Assembly (NCBI GenBank): GCA_037447655.1
Contig: JBBHKE010001855.1
Location: 110,001 to 174,000 of the forward strand
DNA: 64,000 nucleotides
Direction of reading: 5' to 3'
Source of the DNA: Zygnema cylindricum
Lineage: Eukaryota > Streptophyta > Zygnematophyceae > Zygnematales > Zygnemataceae
Numbering within the stretch: the stretch's first letter is position 1; each line of letters opens with the position of its first letter. Made by a program: the position numbers and the translations under genes. Under the pieces are notes generated by a model. It saw nothing but the letters and a program-made list of their open reading frames with translations. It was not told where the DNA came from and made no database searches. Positions 12,079 to 23,160 of this stretch are shown here, one piece after another.

Positions 12079-13257
12079 GAAATTTGTATCCAAACTAGCG
12101 TTAAGTGATATATTAATGTTATTGTTTTCTTGGCGTTTGGGCTCTTGAACCCAAAATAGCATTATTAACGCTAGTCGTTTCTTTGCACTAAGAATTTCTT
12201 AACACTATAAGCGATTCATGGTGTAGCTTAGCGAACCATTTGTCACTCTCATCCGTCGTACTTTTTCACGGATTATAGATTTTTAGTACAAGGATGTGTA
12301 TATTTACCAAAATTCTATTTCTTCTATGGAATATTTTGTTTGTCGTCAACTTTGTCGTCCTCGACTTTGTCATTGTTCGTCGCTAATTGTACCTTTTTGT
12401 CTTTTGCTTCTTCGATCCTCTTGTGGACATAGTGTAACCGGCCCACGCAAATTTAGAGATGGACTAAATACTTAATCTGTCCACTTTGTACATCTAATTT
12501 ACCGATTATATCGAGAAGACATTCTCTCCCCATTGCTTCTTTTTTTGTATTCTTTTTGTTGACACGCCTTTTCTTTTGCTTCCATGTTCTTCTTTGCCGT
12601 GATTCCTCTCTCATACATGTTTTTCCTCTTTCTCCAATTTCTCTATCTAATGCCCACCATGCCATTACCTTCAAGACTCATTCATATGATTTGTCAACAA
12701 AATATTTTTTTCCTTAAGGTTTTGACCTTTATACAAACATTTTTTAGATGCAAATTCATAGAGTTTGACCTGTGGAAACCTGGTTTGCAGTTAAAGACGG
12801 AAGGTTTTTTTTGTTTCAATCATATCTAACATTGTGCTTCCATTTTTTGTTAGAAAAGCGACATTGTTGCACACAGGGTTTTACAACATTGAAGTCACAC
12901 AAAAAAGTAATAATCATCCACACTAAAAAGCTTGACAAAATTCATGAAACCCATATAATGAAAAAAGTAAAAAAAAAAGAATATCATGGAAAGAAACGGA
13001 AGGCAAATCCTGAAAACGGAGACGAAAGAACGCACGAAAAAACAAACAGAAAAAAAAAAAGTGCAAAAAAAAACTAAAGTATAGTGGTAACAAAATGAAA
13101 ACAATAAGAATCAAATACATAACATTTATTAAAAGTCTGTTTTATACAATTATTGAGCGCCTAATCTTCATCCTTTAAGAACTTCCTTTTCTTCTTTATA
13201 AGGACAGGGCGTCGGCATCCCACATTATACCAAGCCTGGACGGCAATCTCCACACAT
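12079..13257. other. AT-rich intergenic DNA
   Basis: No gene recognised. Frames here are low-complexity (Lys/Phe-rich, poly-A and poly-T derived) and are not credible proteins. Confidence 0.4.
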
Positions 13258-13450
13258 GCGAAAATCGCCAGTATTCCCTTCAGACGAAAATCGCCAGTTT
13301 CCCCGACGGAGGAAAATCGGCAGTTTTAATGACAGACGAAATAGTCACTTTTCCCGACAGAGGAACGCTGTCAGTTTTTCTGACAGACAAAAATTGCCCG
13401 TTTTCTCGACAGACGAGAACCGTCCGTTTTCCCGACAGATGAAAACCGCG
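13258..13450 (+). repeat. Minisatellite, about 26 bp period, 7 degenerate units
   Basis: Tandem units of the form GACAGACGAAAATCGCCAGT followed by TTTCCC, with substitutions in every unit. It lies inside a 207-codon open frame that is probably an accident of the repeat. Confidence 0.75.
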
Positions 13451-13965
13451 CCTTTCTTAGATTGCGGTACAGAAGGAGAGGCGAATATATATGGAGCCAC
13501 GTTCTCTTTTACACCTACCCGAAATCTGCAGTATTGTGCAATGCCAGACTATGGGAGTCTATTCTCCTTCACGAACTCTTTCTTGGTAAAAATAGGAAGA
13601 ATTTTTAGGGTTTTCAGGGTTTTAGGGTTTTTTAGGATTTTTTGTCTTCTCCTTCAAGAGCTCTTCCTAGGTAAAAATAGGAAGGATTTTGTTTTTGCCG
13701 TACGGTCGCTGACTCATCGACCTAAGTACCCTTCCTCGGTAAACCTCAAAAAGGTACAGTTTGTCCTCCTCCGTACACTCCCATGCAGCCTCAAGTTCCA
13801 TATGGTCGCTGACTCGTGTACAAAGTTGAATCCGAATGGGGTGCCGATATCAATCCCCACGTCCGGATCTGCCCAATAGAGATAATCCTGATTCCTTCTC
13901 AAGGAACAATCTGTGACATTTGTCTCTCTTCTGCTCCCGAATGGTCTAATCGATCTTCCCTGGTT

Positions 13966-14011
13966 CTCCCCTCCCTCCCTCCCCTCTCTCTGTCTCTCTT
14001 TCTCCTTTTTT

Positions 14012-14064
<53 letters not shown>

Positions 14065-14175
14065 CGTCTCTCTGTCTCCTTCTCTCTGTCTCCTCTCTCT
14101 CTCTCTCTCCCTCTCTCTCTCTCTCTCTCCCCTTCCCTCCCTCCCTCCTTCCCTCCCTCCTCCCTCCCTCCCAAT
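13966..14175. repeat. (CT)n / (CCCT)n microsatellite
   Basis: About 200 bp of almost pure pyrimidine on the + strand. The overlapping Arg/Glu- or Ser/Leu-rich frames on both strands are low-complexity artefacts. It lies directly 3' of novel gene copy 1. Confidence 0.95.
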
Positions 14176-14225
14176 CTTGACTGCCTTCAATCCAGAGATA
14201 CACTGAAGGACAAAGAAAAGGACTC

Positions 14226-14855
14226 TCATGGGAAGTTTACTCCACCGTCCACCGACACCACATTGATCATCCCTTGCATCAGCAAGTCATAGTTCTCAGA
14301 ATACTTCAGAGTCGCCGGGTGTCGAAACATCTGTCCTAAACCTCCGTTGCAAACTATTCTCATGAGTCCGCCTCCCGTCTGTTCCGCCACTAGACCATAA
14401 AAATTATGGTGCAAGGAACATGCCATCAGGTGAATAAATTCTTTTAACCTCATAGAAGCACAACGGTTTGTCACATCTTCCCTCACAAGTCCACTTCTCC
14501 ACAATGTTTCCATGAAGGTCGATCTCCTGTACTCACAAGCCCTAGTTTCAAAATAGTCAGGGAGCGTCAACACTCTCCGTAGTCGAGGTTTGTGCACACC
14601 ATTGTGGTCTTTCACTTTGTAGAGGTATAACGCAGTTCCTGTTTGCCGCAGTGTAAATCTACATTTGTACTGTCCCATCTGGTGGTAAACGGTTGCCCGA
14701 ATGGTCATGTCTGTAATCTCTGCCGGGTCTCCCATTGGATTCTGCGTAAGTAGTCTTCGACACGGTTTGCTATACCACCGACCAATCCGCCAAGTGCTCT
14801 AATCACGAGAACTATGGGAGTAGCTTCGATGAAAACAGATGATGCTAGTTGAAAC
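14226..14855 (-). pseudogene. Novel family copy 1 (FIHLMAC family), probably broken
   Basis: Family not recognised. The domain frame is 14226-14735 (169 codons): MTIRATV, CRFTLRQTG, RRSTFMETL, MRLKEFIHLMACSL, GLVAEQTGGGLMRIVCN, MINVVSVDGGV. It aligns along its length with 36414-37007 and 38890-39501. The homologous exon begins at 14855 after ttctttccgcag. Its first part (14740-14840) encodes a hydrophobic segment (IVLVIRALGGLVGGIANRV) in another phase, and the family ATG is ATC here. Copy 1 therefore seems to have lost its start and suffered a frameshift, unless an unseen short intron or the internal ATG at 14735 rescues it. Conserved GGL/IICNEAL residues are also altered (VCNGGLGQM). Leader homology to copy 2 continues at 14880-14960. 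Confidence 0.6.
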
Positions 14856-15992
14856 CTGCGGAAAGAAGAGAAAAAGAAGAACACAGAAAAGACAAAAATA
14901 AAGTAAACTGGATGAAGCCTGGATGTGATAGGGGGGCAGACAACTACAACCACATGTACGGACTGAAAAAAGGCTTAAGGCTTAACAAAGATGAAAAAAT
15001 AGGCAAGGGTATAGTGGAATTTAACTATTTAAATCGTGTCAAGGCAAGCTATTCTGTAAAGAAAACAAAAAATCGGCCAAAAAACAAGATTCTTTATATT
15101 ACAGTTTCATACGCCAACGAACTTGGATTATATTGTCATCGACGAAACTTTCGAATGGAATCAGGACATGAAATTAAAATCTCATATAATAAAATATAAA
15201 ATTCATGAAAAACATATAGCGAATATAAGCGTGTGTCGACTTAGGTTATCGGTTCCTTATTGTAAAACCGGACTTCAAGGAAAACATTACACATAAGTCG
15301 ACCAAAACTTCACCAACGAAATAATTTAGATTAATGTACATATCCGGGAAATATATAGCAAGTAGAAAGCTTACAAAATACGTGGTTCTCTTTTAGCTAC
15401 GAAAATTGTTCATCGGCACAATTTTCCACCACTCTTCTGCCAGGGACTGCAAACGAAAAACAAAAAAAATAACAATGATAACAATAACAAATAGAATAGA
15501 GTCTATCAAAATAAAAAAGATATAAAGAAAAAAAGAAACATAACAATAAAGATAAATATAAATGTGAATCTACATATGTACAAATAGAAAAGAGACATAA
15601 AAATAGTAAAGTAAAAAATAAAAAATGTTCCTCCTACCTGTTAACGTGTTAGAAACTTCTTGGAAGCTCTCGATTCAGGATGCGAGATAGACACCCTGTA
15701 GAAAGAGGAGGGTGAGAGGAGACAGAAAAACGAGGCCGAAGGAGGGTAAACGGAAGAGCAAAGGGAGAGAGAGAGTGGGAGATAAAGAAATGAAGGGACT
15801 GTCCAACTTCTTAGAAGTTTGCTTGCTTGTGCGAATAGCTTTTGAACCTCTATATACTTCTCAAGAGCCGTGCCCAAGAAGCCTGCCGTGTTTTCCGTGC
15901 ATATCCCATGCTGAGTTTGTACTGCCGTATTTAACGCGCATGTCTCATGCCGTGTTTATTTTGCCGTGTTTGCTTAATAATAAGTTAAAGTA
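14856..15992. other. Upstream region of novel copy 1 and AT-rich DNA
   Basis: 14856-14960 (read on -) is the T-rich intron end and a TCTGCCCCCC/CATCCAGGCTTCATCCAG leader block shared with 36300-36385 and 32745-32790. A purine-rich block at 15690-15800 resembles in composition and position the pyrimidine blocks of the large inverted-repeat arms. No other gene seen. Confidence 0.4.
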
Positions 15993-16187
15993 CATCGTGT
16001 ATCGCTTTTAGTGTTAATGTTTTTTTCGCCACTTAAAACATCTTTCCTCACAACTTTTCGATTGTTGATCTGATGGTTGAAAGGTAAGATTCTATTGACG
16101 GTCTCAAATTGAAAATTGGACAAATGTGTCAGGAGAAAATATGTTTTAAGTGTCGGAAAAATTATTAACACATAGCGATACACGGTG
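15993..16187. mobile_element. Mariner/Stowaway-like MITE, 195 bp
   Basis: Flanked by TA (15991-15992 and 16188-16189). Ends CATCGTGTATCGCTTTTAGTG and, inverted, CACCGTGTATCGCTATGTGT. No coding capacity. A related truncated copy is at 18241-18472. Confidence 0.7.
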
Positions 16188-16194
16188 TACTGTA

Positions 16195-16683
16195 CACCGT
16201 GAATCGCTATTAGCGTACATGACGCTAATTGGGGTACCCCTTTTTTTGGGGCAAATTCTCAAATAGAATAAAGTACGCTAAATGTTTTTGCACGTTATTT
16301 GAGGTACCCCGCTCAATACGGTTCATAACTGTAATTTAGTGCCCTTTTAAATAGTGTGGTGTACGGACTGCCAGATCTGTACATTTCGTACATTGATAAA
16401 ATATAAAAGTACATAAAATATAATAATATATAATTGCGTAAATATTTTCCGGCAGACGCAGATGTCAAAAAAACGCGACTGCGTACGATTTGAACAATTT
16501 CGTACATTAACATGTTTTAGTGTGGACATATTATGTGCCGAAAATTTGTACAAAGCAGTTTACAAATTAGAGTACATGATAAATTAGTATCATGGTGTAC
16601 CCGAAAAAACACAATTTACCGTAAAGTACGCTAATTGTTTCATTACGCTATATTTTTTATTACGCTAATAGCGATTCACGGTG
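16195..16683. mobile_element. Mariner/Stowaway-like MITE, 489 bp
   Basis: TA on both sides (16193-16194, 16684-16685). Inverted ends CACCGTGAATCGCTATTAGC match perfectly. The right 120 bp is nearly identical to 46260-46379. Confidence 0.8.
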
Positions 16684-16685
16684 TA

Positions 16686-17128
16686 CTGTCCGTGTTACCG
16701 TGTTTAGCATTTGGCGTTTTCTGTCTTTTTGATACTGTATGGTAGCCTCCATGTGGCGAAGTAACTGTTTTATTCTGTCGTTTCCTTCCAAAATTGAATG
16801 CGTAAAGATAAAATATTTTTACATACGAATGTTTTTAAAGACCATACCACAACTGACGTCTAAAGTACAGCTATGACTGTACTCCACTTTGGAGTCTTCC
16901 TCCTTTCGACCCACTGCCAGCTCATTTTGACTTTGGGCCGTAGCTTGAAGGCAAAAGGAAGTAAAAAATGACAAAAAAGATAAAAAAAGGAAAACTAAAA
17001 AACTTTTAAAGCTAGTGACGTGGACGTCGACACACGGATTATGACGTCACAATGTGAGAAAGCCGCAAACGTCTAGAATATCACGGATACCCTAGCCGTC
17101 TACAAATGTCACCACAACGTTATTCGTC
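16686..17128. other. Unassigned intergenic DNA
   Basis: No gene, RNA or clear repeat recognised between two MITEs. Confidence 0.35.
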
Positions 17129-17130
17129 TA

Positions 17131-17670
17131 CACCGCCAATCGTTATTAGCGTGTAAGTTTTTTTAGCGTATAAAAATAATTACCGTGGTGTACGCTATTT
17201 AAGAATTTGAAAATTTTGGAAAAAATCATTCATTCTAATTGTTTGATTATGGTAATTTTGATCTTTGAAAAAAAAAATGTCGGTCACAAACTTGCTTACA
17301 CTAATATAGGTTTCCATACACAATCTGACAAATCGTACACAAATCGTACATTCACACGGTCGAAATGCGGCTGTCGGACGAGTATGTGCGAACGGGATTT
17401 TTTTATGACCTAGTTTTTTTCCTTTTTAGAACGCACATTCTCATGCGTCCGCGGTTACTACAACTAATTTATTGTACTTTTTAACTTTAAAAGGTACATT
17501 TATGTACGGTCTGACACTGACCGTAAACCTCTCTATTTAAGAGACAACGTACTGAAAATAACCCTAAATAGAATAAAGAAAAAAATAGAGTGAACTACAC
17601 TAATGGAGAATAAAAAAAAAAAAAAGCGGGACGGAATTAGCGTGCACAACGCTATTAACGATTGGCGGTG
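17131..17670. mobile_element. Mariner-like MITE family CACCGCC, 540 bp
   Basis: TA duplications at 17129-17130 and 17671-17672. Ends CACCGCCAATCGTTATTAGC and, inverted, CACCGCCAATCGTTAATAGC. Other copies: 28798-28915 (partial), 41271-42575 (split), 46926-47481, and 50334-54214 (split). Confidence 0.85.
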
Positions 17671-17700
17671 TAGTACACTGCAGTGCACCGTGAATCGCTA

Positions 17701-18240
17701 CACCGCGCATCGTTATTAGTGTCAAGGTCACTAATTTGGGTTCTTAAAATTTTTATTTTTTTCCAAAAATAGTATACGTGATTTTAATTTTTCCTTGACG
17801 TTAATTGAGGTTCCGTACAAATTAGCGTACAGAACGAAAGTACAACAATATGTAAATAGTGTGGTGTACGGTCGATGTCAGACCGTACATAAATGTACCT
17901 TTTTAAGTGAAAATTTTACAAAAAATGAATTAAATCGGACGCGTTCGCATAGGAACGTGCGCTAAAAAAACGGGATTGGTCTGACATGTAAATAATTCTG
18001 ACATGTACGGATATTTAAATTTCACTACGGTGTACTATTTTTAATATTTTGTACGGATACATATAATAATGTATATAATCGTACAGAAAATTTTCCATTT
18101 TTGCTGTTCCAAATTAGCGTTAACACTGAAATTAGAATAAACCTATTTTTTTTTTAATTTTCAAATTCTTAATTAGCGTCAATGACGGTATATTTACTTA
18201 CACACTATTTAAACTTTGACACTAATAACGATGCGCGGTG
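17701..18240. mobile_element. Mariner-like MITE family CACCGCGC, 540 bp
   Basis: TA at 17699-17700 and 18241-18242. Inverted ends CACCGCGCATCGTTATTAGT are identical over 20 bp. A partial copy in opposite orientation lies at 40550-40856. Confidence 0.85.
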
Positions 18241-18242
18241 TA

Positions 18243-18472
18243 GTAGTGTTAATGATTTTTTTTGCCACTTGCAACATCTTTTCCCTGTGGACATAATTCC
18301 AGTTTTCGATTAGACACCCGTCAATTGGAAAGGGGGAATCTTGTCTTTTACTCGCAGCAAGTATCCACGGAAATAAAATATGTTTTTGTAGTGTCGTGTT
18401 TGTCGTGCTTTGCTTAGCCATTTCGTACACTGACACTTGTGCGGACTACACCGTGTATCGCTATTGTTGTTA
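18243..18472. mobile_element. Degenerate copy of the 195 bp MITE
   Basis: Shares AGTGTTAATG(n)TTTTTTT(n)GCCACTT and the CACCGTGTATCGCTATTGTT end with 15993-16187. Its left end abuts the TA of the preceding MITE, so the left terminus is lost. Confidence 0.5.
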
Positions 18473-19489
18473 TTGCCTAACTTTATGTACGGTAGGTGTT
18501 TTGTGCGACTGTAAACCGCGTTTACCATGCCGTGTTTCATCGTGCGGTGTTTGAAGGCTTTTTGTTACTAGGGAACTTTTTCTATAACCGTAGTGCCGTA
18601 CGCATTTTGTTACCGCGGAACTTTGCCCAGGTTGTACCGCTGTACGAATACATGTGAACGAAAAGTTAGACGCCACGTAGATAGTATGCTGCAAGCGAAT
18701 TAAAACGGAACATCCAGCCGTTGTACTTTTTTAGGTCATGGTGTCACCTGAGTGGTTCACATTTATTTTAAGTTGCGGATTTTAGGACATCGAAATTTTC
18801 ATGACGGTAAAAACTGGTGCCACGTGTGACGAACGGAATTCATTATCGAGATGTACTTTTTAAATCGTGAGTACTGCTTTCGGATTGTACTTTCGAACTA
18901 TTTGCATTCACGATTTATACCGTACAGTTTATTACACAACAAGAATGTGAGATTCGGCGGTCTGTCATGCCGCATCTTGTCGGACATGTCCATGTATATA
19001 TTTACTTATTTAGGTACTAGGACGGGCTGCCACTACACTATTTTGTATTTCGGTGTAATTTTGGGTTTCGCAGGTCCATACATATATTTTCTATGGTACA
19101 AATTCCTTCCGCAAGTTCTGCCGACGACGAAATTGATACGTTCGCACGAGGAATCTTCTCGGCCGTCGATTCGAAGGTGAAACAATGGTCGAAATGAAAA
19201 ATGAGGCATCTTGGCCGTTGAATGTATTGTGAACCAACGGTCGCGACAATTCGAATGTACCAACGAGTCGACTTTCACATTTTACGGCGCAACGTGATTG
19301 GTCAAAATTTCAGTGGTGAACTCTTTGGAGGTTCACTCATTCACATTATAATAGGAACGATTTTTATCCGTTGGTTGTAGAATTTGTAACGTAAGGCATC
19401 GGATTCTGGCCGCCTATTGGCCGAATCCAGACTAGACGCGTCTCTCACATAGCACGCTAGAATATCATTGGTTCGTTTAGTGTAGACGG
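18473..19489. other. Unassigned AT-rich DNA
   Basis: Frames at 18851-19180 and 19033-19278 overlap on opposite strands without recognisable similarity. No RNA gene seen. Confidence 0.35.
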
Positions 19490-19491
19490 TA

Positions 19492-20080
19492 CACATTGAA
19501 TAGTTATCAACGTTAAGAAATTATTAGTACTATAAAATTGTTAGCGTCATTAACGCTAATTTGGATTTCTCAAGATTTCGAAAAAAAAATTTACTCTAAT
19601 TGATCCATAACGCTGATTTGGGTACAACGGATCTGCCATCAGGATCTTCACAGTAAAATAGGTGAAATTACAAAATCTGAGAAACTGTACACCGTCGCGT
19701 CCTTTTACTCTAATTTATTTATAGCTCTTATTCGGGTTTCTCCCGTATAATTAATACACGATCAATATCTTCACTAAAATAGGTACGATCTCATTTTTCT
19801 TTTTATTGTGAGTGCAGTTTTAAGTGCGATCGCGATTATTTTGATCCAATTTTCGTACTTTTCTACTGAAGAAAGTACAATTTTGTACGATCTGATACGT
19901 CCGTACACCGCACTATTCAATAAAATCATAAACTAGAAATTATTAACGTTGAATCACCAGAACCTTAATTAACGTAAAAAAAAATTAGTGTTATTAATTC
20001 TATTTCAAGTAAAAACCCTAAAAAATTGGGGGCGGCGATAAAGCGTTCATAATGCTAATATGTAAGAACGATTCAAGGTG
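19492..20080. mobile_element. Mariner-like MITE, degenerate, 589 bp
   Basis: TA at 19490-19491 and 20081-20082; ends CACATTGAATAGTTATCAACG and, inverted, CACCTTGAATCGTTCTTACA. The ends are diverged, suggesting an older copy. Confidence 0.6.
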
Positions 20081-20089
20081 TAGTACTTA

Positions 20090-20827
20090 GGGTGAAGTTC
20101 CATCATACGTTTCTGTAATTGTACGGCAATCTCTACAGACTGGGTCGATTGAGTCGATGTTCCATCACGTAGAGTCTGTAAGCCACGTGTTTTAAATTTA
20201 TTGGCGCCACGCAAGCTACGATCCGATATTGAATATCTTTCAGATATTTAGCACCGACAAACTTAACTTCAAATCTTGACTTGCGTACGTACCATGTACC
20301 TGCGTACGAAGTAATAATACGACAAAACTTTTATACATTTTGCAAACGCCAGTCTGTACGCCAGCTCACTTTTTAGGGTTTCAGTTTTCGAACGTAACGA
20401 AAGTCCTTTGAGAGAAATAGGTTTACGAAAAGAAATTACTGAAAATAGCGTGACGAGGGAATGTTACGAAATTTCGTTTTTATTTTCGGTTGTATTTTGG
20501 AAACCGCGTGTCATGTGCAAATCTTAAGATTTTTCGTTGGTTTTGCATCATGACACGTAGCTTAATCATCCAACGTGTCACGGTTTTTTTTTTCTGTATC
20601 TGCCAACCCACCTCGGGGTGGGTTGAAGGTTACAGAAAAAAATGAAGCGAGCTCCTCACACATGAACATCCGACGGCTAGTATTACCTCTAAGACCTTCG
20701 GAGAGTATCGGCAAGATTCTCTGTAATGTAGTTTTTCATATTAAAACAAAATAGGCGGTACGACTTAGTACGGAGAGTCGCGGAATTCTGTAAACTACGC
20801 CACTTTTCGCCTGATGGAACGTCACCC
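20090..20827. mobile_element. PIF/Harbinger-like element, 738 bp, copy 1
   Basis: TTA duplications at 20087-20089 and 20828-20830. Inverted ends GGGTGAAGTTCCATCA / TGATGGAACGTCACCC (one mismatch). An internal hairpin CAACCCACCTCGGGGTGGGTTG is at about 20607. No transposase. Homologous along its length to 29770-30499 and, inverted, to 41634-42364. Confidence 0.85.
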
Positions 20828-20830
20828 TTA

Positions 20831-21349
20831 GTAAATTTTAGGTCATTTATTGCTCACATTTTTTTGAGTACATTAATTTTCAGTATTGGCGATTATTTGC
20901 CCCCAATCCTTTTTCTGTAAATTTGTCCACACAGCTTAAAGGCGATTTTTTGCCTTAGCGTGAAAGCGTCTAGTTCTCTTACAAACTATAACTTCTTTGT
21001 TAAGCCTTACATATTAATCTACACGGCTTTAGCCGCGACCTACATAGTTTACTTTCAATTTTCTTCATCTTCTTGATTGGATTCTTATCGCGGCCTTTTT
21101 GAGATCTAAACGTACAATACCAGCTGTACCAATCGATATTACCCGTCCACTTGCAACTGTGATTCACTTATGTACAGTAACGACACTTTCTCATGTGCTA
21201 AAGTTAAAGATATTTTCTGTCGCTTAAGCTGATTTATATAGTAACTTAGGCGAGTATCGTCAAAAAATGAGGCGTCAGTACACATGTGGTGCTTCTCTAT
21301 ACTCCAATATTTTGTGTGTTGCAGCACACTTGCCAACGAATCAACCAAC
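20831..21349. other. Unassigned intergenic DNA
   Basis: No gene or repeat recognised. It lies between the TTA-flanked element ending at 20827 and the TA-flanked MITE starting at 21352. A 69-codon frame at 21139-21348 (-) has no recognisable similarity. Confidence 0.35.
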
Positions 21350-21351
21350 TA

Positions 21352-21872
21352 CATCACGAATCGTTATTAAAATAAAGAAAAAATTAGAGTAAAAAAACAA
21401 GAAAAAATAATTAGAGTTATCAACTCTAATTTGGATAACCATTTTTTTTAATTTTTTTTTTTACTCTTATTTAGCAGTTATTCTTATTTGGGTTTCTTTC
21501 CGTAGAAATTATCCGCGCTGAATATCTTTAGTGTAAATTAGGTACACGTATAAATTTGACAAAACGTACAGTTTCACGTTATTATGACGTTTGCACTACG
21601 CGGTTTGTGTAAACGCAGTTACATGATAACGCCCTGTATTAAATCATTTTTTGTCATTTTTTAGTTAATAAAGTACAATTTTGCACTGTAAAACCCCGGC
21701 CGTACACAAAACTATTTAAAACGCCACTCTATTAGATTTCTTAGCGTTGATTCAAAAAGTACTTTAAATTATGTAAAGAATAATTTATAATTATGTACTC
21801 TATTTAGGGTGATATAGTCAAAATTTGGGGCGACGGAATTAACATACCTAACGCTACTTACGATTTGCTGTG
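21352..21872. mobile_element. Mariner-like MITE, degenerate, 521 bp
   Basis: TA at 21350-21351 and 21873-21874. Ends CATCACGAATCGTTATTA and, inverted, CACAGCAAATCGTAAGTAGC resemble the CACCGCC family but are diverged. Confidence 0.6.
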
Positions 21873-21879
21873 TAGTTAA

Positions 21880-23160
21880 AAAAAACAAAATTATGTGTTT
21901 TTTCGCCTCCTGCGAATTCCACATCCACCATGAAATGATCTTCCCATTGACCATGGCGGCCGCCACGACCGTTGCGGCCACGAAAACGGTCGTTGCCGCG
22001 ACCATCATCTAGGCCACCTCCGTATCTTCTGTCATCGCCCCCTCCATTTTCGGATTTTGAATAACATCGCGAGCTTATATGGTTTCATTTCCCGCAAAAA
22101 TGGTATTAACGCTTCTCATCTATACAAGATGCCACCATACGAACGAACTTGCCACACTGAAAGAAAGCAATATTAGTCAGATCTTGATACGCGGACTAGG
22201 AATTTTATTTCTCTCCTCTTACTTATCCTCCTCCCCTCGGGTTTTTCCTCTCCTCCCACCTTTTCCCCAAAGGTAATTTAGATCCGAAGATTCCATCGAT
22301 GGGACATTGAGGGTACTGGCCGATGGAGTTCCCCTTGACGATGTAGGTCGATTTACCTATGTTGATTTGGGGTAAGCGATTGCATAATCCATGATAGGAG
22401 AGTCCATTGATGAAAGAATTCCCCTTAAGTGAATCATCTTTTTCGTTAAGGCATTGATGAAAACCGATGCTTTAACATTCTCATCAATGAATATTTCTTT
22501 ATTGGCAATTTGCTCAATTATAAAATTAAATCTCTTCAAAGCTTCATCAAAAGTCTCGTCCAACAATCAGGAGCATATTTCGAAGTGAGGGAGAAACCGT
22601 GCACCGAAGCATAGAATGATTGAAACAAGCTGCCGATAGCGAGGAAGTTTTTTTGTTTCCACACACGTCTTACTTTCCCATGCGAGATCGACATCTTCTC
22701 ATCCCCGTTGAACACTTTACAAATGCGTTTGAGAATTATTTGGCCTTTAATATATTTCTTGCATGATTGATAATTCGTCCCCTTAAAAATGATGATCATT
22801 TCGGGCATAGTTTAGATTTGTTATTCCCCTTCACTCCAATCACCGAGGGTATAATCATCATCGATGGTAAAATTCCCCCTTCGAATCCAATTCTTCCTCA
22901 TCTCCTTATACTTTCCTCCTCCTTCCGGATCACCAATGCTTGGATCCGGATTCAGATCTCTAAAGAATTGAGGTCTCCCCACAAGGATTCCCTCGGAAAC
23001 CTGTTGATCCACATTGCGACAAAGGCTGTCAATTAATTTTTGAAGACGATCATCCGCGATATAGACCCCCTTTTTTTCCCCTCCTTCTCTCTTTTTGACC
23101 AAATGGATCAATGGGAAAGTCTCCTCAAAGGTTTCTCTGGTGAACATAAAGGGAGTTACT
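21880..23160 (-). pseudogene. Decayed Ty1/copia gag fragment
   Basis: Read on the minus strand in broken frames: an acidic leader (22821-23147), then FKGTNYQSCKKYIKGQIILKR (22808 down), then DETFDEALKRFNFIIEQIANKE (22566 down), the order seen in the UBN2-type copia Gag. A Gly/Arg-rich tail (GRGNDRFRGRNGRGGRHG) ends near 21900. The same order occurs in the better-kept gag at 61740-63170. Several stops and phase changes separate the blocks, and no pol follows, because a MITE lies directly beyond. Confidence 0.65.

Noticed and set aside
13258-13450. CRISPR-like repeat array
   Set aside because: Head-to-tail degenerate units without spacers, in a eukaryotic genome; it is a minisatellite.
13714-14292. 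Long Arg/Glu- and Ser/Leu-rich frames on both strands
   Set aside because: Translations of the (CT)n microsatellite.
18851-19278. Membrane-protein-like frame of 109 codons
   Set aside because: Overlapping opposite-strand frame, no family pattern, inside MITE-rich DNA.
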